From: an uncultured bacterium
GTDB lineage: Bacteria > Patescibacteriota > Saccharimonadia > Saccharimonadales > Saccharimonadaceae
Reading direction: 5' to 3'
Assembly (NCBI GenBank): GCA_938036745.1
Contig: CALHWG010000015.1
Span: 1 to 8,000, forward strand
Length of the DNA stretch: 8,000 nt
Shown: positions 1-6,141 of the stretch, one piece after another
Position numbering within the stretch: the first letter of the stretch is position 1
How the letters are laid out: each line of letters starts with the position of its first letter
Made by a program: the position numbers and the translations under genes
The notes under the pieces: model-generated
The model's input: only the letters and a program-made list of their open reading frames with translations
Database searches by the model: none
Told to the model about the DNA's origin: nothing

Positions 1-9
1 AAAAAAGTG

Positions 10-38
10 TTGACTTTTTAATACGCTTGTGGTAAAAT
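10..38 (+). promoter_or_regulatory. Sigma70-type promoter of the surface-protein operon
   Basis: A -35 box TTGACT (10-15) is separated by 17 bases from a -10 box TAAAAT (33-38). TGG lies directly before the -10, giving an extended -10 (TGnTAAAAT). The predicted transcript start is near 45, leaving a leader of about 32 bases. That leader contains an AAGGA Shine-Dalgarno sequence (67-71) five bases before the ATG at 77. No other convincing promoter precedes the second gene, so this one probably drives both. Confidence 0.8.
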
Positions 39-76
39 ACGGTAGTAAAATAAATTAAAAATAAACAAGGACAGAA

Positions 77-2359
77 ATGAAAAACGGGGAAAATTTTAAT
101 TCTGCGCCAGACACAAGCAAGTCTTTCGAAGATATTTACGGCCCTTGGGATACTCTACAAGAAGAGTTAGCTCAGCAAAACCAAGCTAAAGCTGCAAAAA
201 AGCGCGAAGAAGAACTTGCAAAGGGTGCAAAAAGATACGAGAAAGCTGTTCGTGATGCAATCTATAAAGGCGATCAAACCGCTTTTAATGAGATGGCTGA
301 ACGTGACGAGCATTATCGTAAGATGGAGAATGGCGAAAATCAAATAGATGATGAACAGCCATATGAATCTTCAGTACTTTCACAAGAAGAAATGGCGCAA
401 GCTGTAAAATCTAGCGATGAAATTCAAAAAATGGATTTGCTTGCTCGTAGAATCCAAAATGCTGGAAGCGACGAAGCTAAAGCAAAATTCCAACAACAAC
501 TAATTGAACTTTCGAAAAATTTTTCGAAAGAAGAAGGTGCTATTGCGGTTAAAGATTGGCATGACCAAGCTCAGTGGGATTTTCGAAAAGCCAGTGAAGC
601 TGAAGGATTCCGCCAAAAAGTTCTTGATACAATTTGGGAAAATGCAATGGCGGAGCCTGTAGCCAAAGATTCTGGCGAAAAAAATAATGCTCAGGTTCAG
701 ATTGAACAACCTTCAAATGAAAAAAATGAGTCTAAAAAAGATTCTATTGAGCTAAGCGATGCTGAAAAGAAATTTTATGAACTATCTTCAAAAGGTGCAA
801 GTGCCGAGGAACTAGCGCGATTTCGCCGAGAAGTTCGTTCGGAGCTGATTCAAAAAGATGAATTAACTCCCGAGAATGAAGCAATGCTTGAACGAATGCT
901 AAAAGGTAGTCTTAAAGTTGGCAACCAAGAGCGAGCACTCAATAAAGCTAATTCTTCAATTGATACTGATTCGAATATTGAAGAAAAAGTAAGTATATTT
1001 CGGAAAATTGGAAGTCAAGTTATGAAATTGGGTGCATTGGGAATGCTTGGTGTGACTATTTTCGGAGTTGGAAGACAAGTTTTAGAAGGTTTTAAGTCGA
1101 GTGATAATTCTCCTCAAACTGAGCAAACTTTCTCTGGCACTGTTCATGCAGACAGTCTAAATGAAGCTGCAAACTTCAACAGTGATGGCTCTGTAATTGA
1201 AAGCGAAAAGAACTTTAACAACGGTAAATACGACTCTGAAAATGACGATTATAATAAGATCGATCAAAAAGAGAACAAATATTCTATCGGAACGGATACT
1301 TCAAAACTTTCGAATGAAGAGTATCAAAAGAAAATGATTGAATCGCATAACGAAGACGATATTGAATATATGGGACAATTCTTCGTGAACGATGCTGAAT
1401 CTGCTCGGAACCTACTTGGAATTTCGAATACTGAGGTTGATGATTTGGTTGATGCCGCTCGAAATGGCGATCAGACAGCTTTCAAAAAATTGAATGATGC
1501 ATATTCGAAATATATGGAAGGTGCTAAAGTTGTTGGAAATCAAACTTTGGATGGTGATTATTACTCACTATTTGTGAATTCTAATAAAGATTATGCTCAT
1601 TCTGAAGGTGCGTTCGGTGGAACAGCTCGTGTAGTTGAATTAAAAAATGGGCAACAAATTTTGATTCGCAACCAGTGTAAGCAAATGGTTATGAAGAAGA
1701 TTGCTGAAGTTCCAAACACTTGGACAACTCCAGTAATTCCATTCGAAGAAGCTTACACTCCACCAGCCCCAGATACTGAAAAACCACCGGTACCTACACC
1801 AAATACCCCTCCAGAAACTCCGCCTAAAACGCCACCTACCACACCAGAGACGCCTCCAACTCCTGAAACTCCGCCAGAGACACCTCCAACTCCAGAAACT
1901 CCACCTGAAAAACATGATGATACTAAATTTAAGACCGATCAGTCTATCTATAATATAGATAATGCGGTCACTAGAATGGATAAAGGTGAATTAATAGGTG
2001 AAGCTTCTCAAGAGGAAAGGAATAATAATATAAATCCTGAAGTTGCTCCTGGAACAGCAACCGGTAAAATAAAATCTGAAGTTGTTGATGAATCTATAGA
2101 TGTTTCAAAAATAGGTGAGCAACCAGCTGAATATACTGGCGAAACTACTGCAGAAGCTCAAGTGCAAGCCGCAGAACAAGCTAAACAAGCGCAGGTTGAA
2201 GCTGAAGCTAAGGCTCGTGAGGCTGAGCAAGCACAAAATAAAACTGTAAATATTGGTGGCGAAACTGTGAATTATAACGATGTTTGGGCAGCTCAACAAA
2301 ATTATAACCAAACATATGGCGCTTCAGCTGCTACAAATCAAAATAATACACAACAATAA
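77..2359 (+). CDS. Large coiled-coil, proline-rich single-pass membrane protein of unknown function
   Basis: The product has 760 residues; I do not recognise the family. Residues 1-310 are highly charged, rich in E/K/Q/N and alanine, and look helical or coiled-coil. There is no N-terminal signal peptide. One short, glycine-rich hydrophobic stretch lies at about 315-336, flanked on its N side by FRKIG and MK, so I infer N-in topology with the C-terminal 420 residues outside. Residues 400-550 look more globular; a segment near 530-535 (IRNQC) holds the only cysteine I find (C534). A PPxP/PETPP linker follows (562-611), then an Ala/Gln/Glu coiled coil (691-722) and an Asn/Gln-rich tail. GDQTAF occurs twice (65-70 and 464-469). 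The start has a good Shine-Dalgarno sequence and sits behind a strong promoter. It is first in a two-gene operon with a secreted surface protein, which suggests an envelope role. A structural adhesin-like or scaffold role is only a guess. Confidence 0.85.
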   Translation: MKNGENFNSAPDTSKSFEDIYGPWDTLQEELAQQNQAKAAKKREEELAKGAKRYEKAVRDAIYKGDQTAFNEMAERDEHYRKMENGENQIDDEQPYESSVLSQEEMAQAVKSSDEIQKMDLLARRIQNAGSDEAKAKFQQQLIELSKNFSKEEGAIAVKDWHDQAQWDFRKASEAEGFRQKVLDTIWENAMAEPVAKDSGEKNNAQVQIEQPSNEKNESKKDSIELSDAEKKFYELSSKGASAEELARFRREVRSELIQKDELTPENEAMLERMLKGSLKVGNQERALNKANSSIDTDSNIEEKVSIFRKIGSQVMKLGALGMLGVTIFGVGRQVLEGFKSSDNSPQTEQTFSGTVHADSLNEAANFNSDGSVIESEKNFNNGKYDSENDDYNKIDQKENKYSIGTDTSKLSNEEYQKKMIESHNEDDIEYMGQFFVNDAESARNLLGISNTEVDDLVDAARNGDQTAFKKLNDAYSKYMEGAKVVGNQTLDGDYYSLFVNSNKDYAHSEGAFGGTARVVELKNGQQILIRNQCKQMVMKKIAEVPNTWTTPVIPFEEAYTPPAPDTEKPPVPTPNTPPETPPKTPPTTPETPPTPETPPETPPTPETPPEKHDDTKFKTDQSIYNIDNAVTRMDKGELIGEASQEERNNNINPEVAPGTATGKIKSEVVDESIDVSKIGEQPAEYTGETTAEAQVQAAEQAKQAQVEAEAKAREAEQAQNKTVNIGGETVNYNDVWAAQQNYNQTYGASAATNQNNTQQ
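509..530. repeat. 22-bp perfect palindrome inside the first gene
   Basis: The half-site CTTTCGAAAAA is followed immediately by its exact reverse complement, giving a perfect 22-bp inverted repeat with no spacer. It contains two TTCGAA words (511-516 and 523-528). In frame it encodes LSKNFSK, so it could be a by-product of protein sequence plus the local preference for TCG-AAA. It could also be a protein-binding site. No function can be assigned. Confidence 0.6.
1844..1903 (+). repeat. Two tandem 30-bp units encoding PETPPTPETP
   Basis: Units 1844-1873 and 1874-1903 differ at three positions (1852/1882, 1864/1894, 1873/1903), and each encodes PETPPTPETP (residues 590-599 and 600-609). They lie in a longer proline-rich linker with looser repeats upstream (TPPETPPKTPP). 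The differences are all silent at the protein level, so this is a recent or selected in-frame duplication that could vary in copy number between strains. Confidence 0.85.
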
Positions 2360-2376
2360 AATAAAAAAGGTAAGAA

Positions 2377-3813
2377 ATGTTAGTAAAAAATAAATTACAA
2401 ACTTTGGGGGTTGCGGCATTCGCAGCCCTCATCGGGGCGGTAGCTTTAGGCGGAAGTGTTTTCGCTTATGGTCCAGAAAGGCAAACTTTCACTGCCGAAA
2501 ACCCTGCCGACTATGTAACATTCAACTCTATTACAAATAATCCAACCGTTGGTGATGAACGAAATTTCGTTCGAGTTCGTCAAGCTGGCGTGGGAAATTT
2601 TGTTGATAGTATTGATATTGTACCTGGTCGAGAATACGAAGTTTATATCTATTATCATAACAATGCAAAAAGTTCTTTAAATTCAAAAGAGAATAGCTAT
2701 CGTGGAATTGCTTTAGATGCAAAACTTAACACAATTGTTCCTTCAACTATTGCGAAAGGTAAAGAAGGTCTCGTGCGGGCAGAAATTACCGCTCGAAACG
2801 CCCGACCACAAAAAGTTTGGGATCAAGCTGTTTTGCGTTCTCCTTCGCGAGATGTAGCTTTGAGATATATTCAAGGCTCAGCTAAAATTACAACAAAAGG
2901 TGCAGTAAATGGCCAAATCTTGAATGGAGGAAATCTATTCGGTTCTGGCACAAACCTTGGTTATGATAGCTTAAATGGAATACTTCCTGGCTGTGACCAA
3001 TATTCAGGTGTTATAACTTATCGATTCAAAGCAGATTATGCAGATTTTGAAACAACTAAAACAGTTTCGAAAGCTGGTGCAAATAACTTTGCAAAAAATC
3101 AAAATGTTGGTTTAAATGATGAAGTTGAGTTTAAAATCACTTATAAGAACACTGGAACAATTTCACAAAATAATGTAAATATTAAAGATTTACTTCCTGC
3201 TGGATTAATTCTTGTTCCTGGAACAACTCGAATTACAACTCCATCAGATGCTGCTGGTAAAATCTTGAGTGATAACGTTGTGAAATCTGGAGTTAATATC
3301 GGAAATTACTCGTTTGGTGGTTCTGCAACACTAACTTTCCGTGCAAAAATTGATGCTTCGAAATTAATTTGTGGAAACAATATAATCACAAATACGGCTC
3401 AAGTTTTAACTGAAAACGGCGGAAAGTCTGATAAAGCAACTGTAACTGTGCAAAAAAATTGTACACCGCAAGAACGCAAAGAATTTTGTGAAATTCCTGG
3501 AAAAGGAAACTTAAAGAAGAATGACCCAAATTGTAATGATAAATGTAAAATTACGGGTCTTGAAAACCTTGCAGCTAATGATCCAAAATGCGCTGAAGTT
3601 CCAAGTGAACTACCACACACTGGTCCTGCTGAGGCTGCAATGATGGTGATTGCGATTATGGCAATTACTGGTGCTGTAGCCTACTGGTACCGAAGTCGTG
3701 AAGAAATGAAAAAAGCAACTGCTGAATTTACGAAAAAAGCAAATGATGTTGTTGAATCTGAAGCGACAAAAACTCACGAAGCTAAAAAATCTGAAAAAGT
3801 AGAGAAAAAATAG
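2377..3813 (+). CDS. Secreted DUF11-domain surface protein with LPHTG-type C-terminal anchor
   Basis: The product has 478 residues. A clear signal peptide spans residues 1-30 (KNK, hydrophobic core, SVFA), with predicted cleavage before Y31. Residues 31-224 (YGPER...DERNFV...YEVYIYYHNNA) form a region I recall from Saccharibacteria surface proteins. Residues 225-360 are a DUF11 beta-sandwich domain (DEVEFKITYKNTG, then KDLLPAGL). Two 16-residue Cys loops follow (371-386 and 390-405; CxIxGxxNLxxNDPxC). LPHTG lies at 412-416, then a membrane segment at about 420-438 starting a cytoplasmic tail with RSR. The order signal, Ig-like stalk, LPxTG, membrane segment, basic tail fits sortase substrates, but the tail of about 40 residues is much longer than usual and no sortase is encoded here. 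It starts 17 bases after the upstream stop with its own AAGG, so the two are co-transcribed. It probably faces the outside of the cell; ligand unknown. Confidence 0.9.
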   Translation: MLVKNKLQTLGVAAFAALIGAVALGGSVFAYGPERQTFTAENPADYVTFNSITNNPTVGDERNFVRVRQAGVGNFVDSIDIVPGREYEVYIYYHNNAKSSLNSKENSYRGIALDAKLNTIVPSTIAKGKEGLVRAEITARNARPQKVWDQAVLRSPSRDVALRYIQGSAKITTKGAVNGQILNGGNLFGSGTNLGYDSLNGILPGCDQYSGVITYRFKADYADFETTKTVSKAGANNFAKNQNVGLNDEVEFKITYKNTGTISQNNVNIKDLLPAGLILVPGTTRITTPSDAAGKILSDNVVKSGVNIGNYSFGGSATLTFRAKIDASKLICGNNIITNTAQVLTENGGKSDKATVTVQKNCTPQERKEFCEIPGKGNLKKNDPNCNDKCKITGLENLAANDPKCAEVPSELPHTGPAEAAMMVIAIMAITGAVAYWYRSREEMKKATAEFTKKANDVVESEATKTHEAKKSEKVEKK

Positions 3814-3824
3814 TTTCGAAAACT

Positions 3825-3857
3825 AAATAAACCTCGCATTAGTGGGGTTTATTTTTT
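3825..3857 (+). terminator. Rho-independent terminator of the surface operon
   Basis: Arms 3825-3835 and 3844-3854 pair (AAATAAACC-TC with GGGGTTTATTT, including one T-G pair) around an 8-base loop, and the 3' arm runs into T at 3852-3857. It starts 12 bases after the TAG of the DUF11 gene. The opposite strand has a weaker T-rich exit, so leftward termination is possible but less convincing. Confidence 0.85.
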
Positions 3858-3915
3858 GGTTTTACTGGATTTGCGGTTCGAAAAGTTAGTAAAATGATTA
3901 TGTCGCACAATTTAA

Positions 3916-3943
3916 ATATTAAGCTTTTTGTCTAATATGTCAA
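3916..3943 (-). promoter_or_regulatory. Weak leftward promoter-like pair in the intergenic region
   Basis: On the minus strand TTGACA (3938-3943) stands 16 bases from TAATAT (3916-3921). The -35 is perfect, but the -10 matches TATAAT at only four of six positions and lacks the TGn present at every other promoter here. A transcript would start near 3909 and meet the minus-strand side of the hairpin at 3825-3854, giving an RNA of about 85 bases. No gene or known RNA family is visible, so this may be chance. Confidence 0.2.
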
Positions 3944-3980
3944 CCCTAAAATATATACAGTTAAATCTATGAATGAAAAA

Positions 3981-4015
3981 TAAAAACTAGCCCTTGAGTA
4001 GAGAGCTAGTTTTTA
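3981..4015 (-). terminator. Rho-independent terminator of rplU
   Basis: A ten-base perfect stem pairs AAAAACTAGC (3982-3991) with GCTAGTTTTT (4005-4014) around a 13-base loop. Read on the minus strand it lies about 20 bases after the rplU stop and exits into TTTTTATTTTT. The arms are symmetrical enough that it may also stop rightward transcription that escapes the first terminator. Confidence 0.8.
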
Positions 4016-4035
4016 GATGGCTGGCCGCCTTTTAA

Positions 4036-4344
4036 TTATTTAATTGAAGCAATTTCAATTTTAGTGTATTTTTGACGATGTCCGTTTTCTTTGTGAACGC
4101 GTTTTTTAGCTTTATAACGGATCGCGCGGATTTTTTCGCCCTTAACAAGTTCGTCAACAACTTTAGCGGAAACTTTCACGCCTTTCACAAAAGGAGTTCC
4201 AACTTCCACTTTGTCGCCATTAATAAGCATCAAAGCATCAAGTTCGAGCTCTTTTGTTCCTTGCGGGAGGAGGTCCACCAGAAGGGTCTCTTTTTCGTTA
4301 ACGATAAATTGTTTACCGCCAACTTTTATGACTGCTTTTTTCAT
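4036..4344 (-). CDS. rplU: 50S ribosomal protein L21
   Basis: The product has 102 residues, a normal length for bL21, a protein of the large ribosomal subunit that binds 23S rRNA. The N-terminal KVGGKQF matches the family's conserved GGKQ start. The central part (LINGDKVEVGTPFVKGVKV) matches the usual GxxVxxGxPxVxGxxV pattern. The basic C-terminal KAKKRVHKENGHRQKYT is the L21 signature with its GHRQ and aromatic residue. The start ATG has GAGGA four bases upstream. In most bacteria rpmA (L27) follows directly; here the gene is followed by a terminator, so it is transcribed alone. It is divergent from parA, with the two -35 boxes 13 bases apart. Confidence 0.97.
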   Translation of the reverse strand: MKKAVIKVGGKQFIVNEKETLLVDLLPQGTKELELDALMLINGDKVEVGTPFVKGVKVSAKVVDELVKGEKIRAIRYKAKKRVHKENGHRQKYTKIEIASIK

Positions 4345-4374
4345 AAAATCCTCATTAAATTTAATATCTTTATT

Positions 4375-4403
4375 ATTTTAACATACAAAATTCCAAAAAT
4401 CAA
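4375..4403 (-). promoter_or_regulatory. Promoter of rplU, extended -10
   Basis: On the minus strand TTGATT (4398-4403) is 17 bases from TAAAAT (4375-4380), with TGT directly before the -10. The predicted start near 4368 gives a leader of about 24 bases carrying the GAGGA Shine-Dalgarno sequence. That is too short for a structured L21 leader, so autoregulation through a long 5' RNA is unlikely from this start. Confidence 0.75.
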
Positions 4404-4416
4404 GATTAAAATAAAG

Positions 4417-4445
4417 TTGAAAGTGCTAAAGGTTTGTGATATAAT
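4417..4445 (+). promoter_or_regulatory. Promoter of parA-parB, consensus extended -10
   Basis: TTGAAA (4417-4422) is 17 bases from a perfect TATAAT (4440-4445), preceded by TGA to give TGnTATAAT. The predicted transcript start is about 4452, three bases before the parA ATG at 4455. The earlier in-frame ATG at 4446 would lie upstream of the transcript start, which helps decide the parA start. Confidence 0.8.
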
Positions 4446-4454
4446 ATGAACATT

Positions 4455-5225
4455 ATGAAGGTGATTTCGATAACCAATCAAAAAGGGGGGGTTGGTAAAA
4501 CAACCAGCGCTATAAATATTGCTTATTTTATTGCAAAGCGAGGTTTTCGAACACTTCTTGTTGATTTTGACCCACAAGGAAATGCAACTAGCGGTCTTGG
4601 TATTGATAAAAATAATCTTGATTTTACTATGGCAGATGTAGTTTCTGGCGAAAAACAATTAGGTGAAATTATTATTAAAACAGAATTTTCGAAATTAAAA
4701 ATTGCACCAAGTACGCCGATTTTAGCTAATGCCGAAGTTGAGCTTGCGTCAGCGAAAGGCCGATTTACTCGATTGAAAGATGCTTTAAAAACTGTCGAAG
4801 CCGATTTCGACTATGTTATTTTAGACTCTCCACCAAGTTTGAGTTTATTGACTGTGAATGGTTTTATTGCTAGCGATTATTTAATCCTACCAGTTCAGGC
4901 TGAATTTTACGCGATGGAAGGCCTTGGCCAGCTTCTTGAAAGTATGAAACTTGTGAAAAAGGGGATGAACCCAAACCTTGAGCTTCTTGGAGTTTTGCCA
5001 ACAATGGTGGATTCTCGCACAACTTTGGGCGGGCAGGTCCTTGAAGAAATTAAAAAATTCTTTCCAGATAAGATTTTTTCGAATGCAATTCCGCGGAATA
5101 TTCGTCTTGCAGAAGCTCCAAGTCATGGTGTTCCGATTGGTGTTTATGATAGATTCAGCAAGGGCGCTCGTGCTTATAAAGCAGTTTCGAAAGAGATTAT
5201 TCAGCGTATAGAAGGGGGAAAATAA
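4455..5225 (+). CDS. parA: Chromosome partitioning ATPase ParA (Soj family)
   Basis: The product has 256 residues, typical of chromosomal ParA/Soj. ParA is a Walker-type ATPase that binds DNA non-specifically as an ATP dimer and, with ParB, segregates chromosome origins. A deviant Walker A, KGGVGKTT, lies at 10-17 with signature Lys10 and catalytic Lys15. Walker A' (VDFDPQGN) is at 36-43, Walker B (VILDSPP) at 121-127, and the conserved IPRNIRLAEAPSHG at 212-225. I chose the ATG at 4455, not 4446: MKVISITNQKGG is the usual family N-terminus, and 4446 lies before the predicted transcript start. There is no Shine-Dalgarno sequence, so the mRNA is probably leaderless. The Walker A codons contain an A5G7 run (4480-4491). 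The stop overlaps the parB start by one base. Confidence 0.96.
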   Translation: MKVISITNQKGGVGKTTSAINIAYFIAKRGFRTLLVDFDPQGNATSGLGIDKNNLDFTMADVVSGEKQLGEIIIKTEFSKLKIAPSTPILANAEVELASAKGRFTRLKDALKTVEADFDYVILDSPPSLSLLTVNGFIASDYLILPVQAEFYAMEGLGQLLESMKLVKKGMNPNLELLGVLPTMVDSRTTLGGQVLEEIKKFFPDKIFSNAIPRNIRLAEAPSHGVPIGVYDRFSKGARAYKAVSKEIIQRIEGGK

Positions 5226-6109
5226 TGGCAAAAAAAGGACTTGGTCGTGGATTCTCTTCTTTGATTCCAACCGAGATGATCATTGATGAAAAAATCGATT
5301 CAGAGTTAGGTTTGGAATATGATAAAAGCCAACTAAAAGAGCTAAAAATTAGTGATATTTCGCCTGATCCAGAGCAACCTCGCCGGCACTTCGATAAGGA
5401 AAAACTTGAAGAACTCGCAAGCTCAATTAAAATTCATGGTGTTTTACAGCCAATTGTAGTTATTCGAAAAAACTCTAAGTTTTTAATTGTCGCTGGTGAG
5501 AGGCGTTATCGCGCCTCAAAGCTCGCAGGGCTAGAAAGGGTTCCTGCAGTTGTTCGCGATCTTTCTGACCAAAACCGCCTCGAATTAAGTTTGATCGAAA
5601 ATATTCAGCGCGATAATTTGAATGTTCTTGAAATGGCTGAAGCTTATTCAAAACTTCGTGAACAATTTAATTTAAAGGCAAAGGAGATTGGCGAGCGTGT
5701 TGGCGGAAGGAGCGAAAGTGCAGTTTTGAATACTTTGCGTTTATTAAAACTTCCACAAATTGTTAAAGATTATATTGTTTCTGGCGAGTTGAAAGAAGGC
5801 CAAGCACGGCCACTTTTAAAGATTGATGAGGAAACTATCAAGAAAATTCTGCCAAAAATTATTGAAGAAAATTGGAGCTCTCGTAAAATTGAACAATTCT
5901 TGGTGAATTATAAAAAACAGATTGAAGAGTCTAAAAAAGTTGAACCTAAAAAAGTGAACAACCCTTTCGAAAAAACAGTTAAGCATATTTCGAAAAAGCT
6001 GAGTGCAGATGTGGATATTAAAACTTCTGCAAGAGGTTCAGGAAAAATTGTCATTAAATTTAAAAGCGAAGAAGAGCTAAAGCGACTTGAGGAAATTCTT
6101 TCAAAATAA
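5225..6109 (+). CDS. parB: Chromosome partitioning protein ParB (Spo0J family)
   Basis: The product has 294 residues and a normal chromosomal ParB layout. ParB binds parS sites, uses CTP to clamp and slide on DNA, and stimulates ParA. The N-terminal KKGLGRGFSSLIP (3-15) is the ParA-stimulating peptide. The ParB/Srx domain holds PEQPRR (49-54), GVLQPIVV (72-79) and the CTP-binding GERRYRA (91-97). ENIQRDNLN is at 125-133, and a helix-turn-helix follows at about 148-176 ending NTLRLLKLP. The C-terminal dimerisation domain is at about 254-294 (GSGKIVIKFKSEEELKRL). A charged linker (230-250) separates them. The ATG shares a base with the parA stop (TAATG), and AAGGGGGA lies just upstream, so translation is coupled. 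No TTTCACGTGAAA-type parS was seen in the window. Confidence 0.97.
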   Translation: MAKKGLGRGFSSLIPTEMIIDEKIDSELGLEYDKSQLKELKISDISPDPEQPRRHFDKEKLEELASSIKIHGVLQPIVVIRKNSKFLIVAGERRYRASKLAGLERVPAVVRDLSDQNRLELSLIENIQRDNLNVLEMAEAYSKLREQFNLKAKEIGERVGGRSESAVLNTLRLLKLPQIVKDYIVSGELKEGQARPLLKIDEETIKKILPKIIEENWSSRKIEQFLVNYKKQIEESKKVEPKKVNNPFEKTVKHISKKLSADVDIKTSARGSGKIVIKFKSEEELKRLEEILSK

Positions 6110-6136
6110 AATAACCCCGTTAAAAGGGTTATTTTT
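6108..6136. terminator. Bidirectional terminator between parB and lepB
   Basis: Arms 6108-6117 and 6126-6135 (AAATAACCC with GGGTTATTT plus a flanking A-T pair) enclose an 8-base loop. Rightward, the stem runs into T at 6132-6136; leftward it exits into TTATTTTATTTT. It overlaps the parB stop codon and lies just past the lepB stop, so it serves both convergent genes. Confidence 0.85.
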
Positions 6137-6141
6137 ATACT

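Noticed and set aside
1640..1915. Open frame of 91 residues on the minus strand, rich in Trp, Arg and Phe
   Set aside because: It is the antisense of the proline-rich linker; the odd composition follows from CCA/CCT codons on the plus strand. No start signal.
3894..3935. Thirteen-codon open frame after the surface operon
   Set aside because: Too short, with no ribosome binding site and no recognisable product.
4345..4374. Structured L21 leader RNA upstream of rplU
   Set aside because: The predicted leader is about 24 bases, too short, and shows no clear hairpin.
4072..4449. Open frame of 125 residues on the plus strand opposite rplU
   Set aside because: It is antisense to a clear L21 gene, has no ribosome binding site, and its product looks like random A/T-rich translation.
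4446..4454. Earlier in-frame ATG for parA at 4446, adding Met-Asn-Ile
   Set aside because: It lies before the predicted transcript start and extends past the usual family N-terminus.
4341..4658. Minus-strand open frame overlapping the parA start
   Set aside because: It covers both divergent promoters and the ParA Walker A region; the product resembles no protein family I know.
3858..6141. A parS site (TTTCACGTGAAA type) near parAB
   Set aside because: I found no such palindrome. TTTCACG near 4174 in rplU lacks the second half-site. TTTCGAAA resembles parS arms without the central ACGT, but that likeness is too weak to call.
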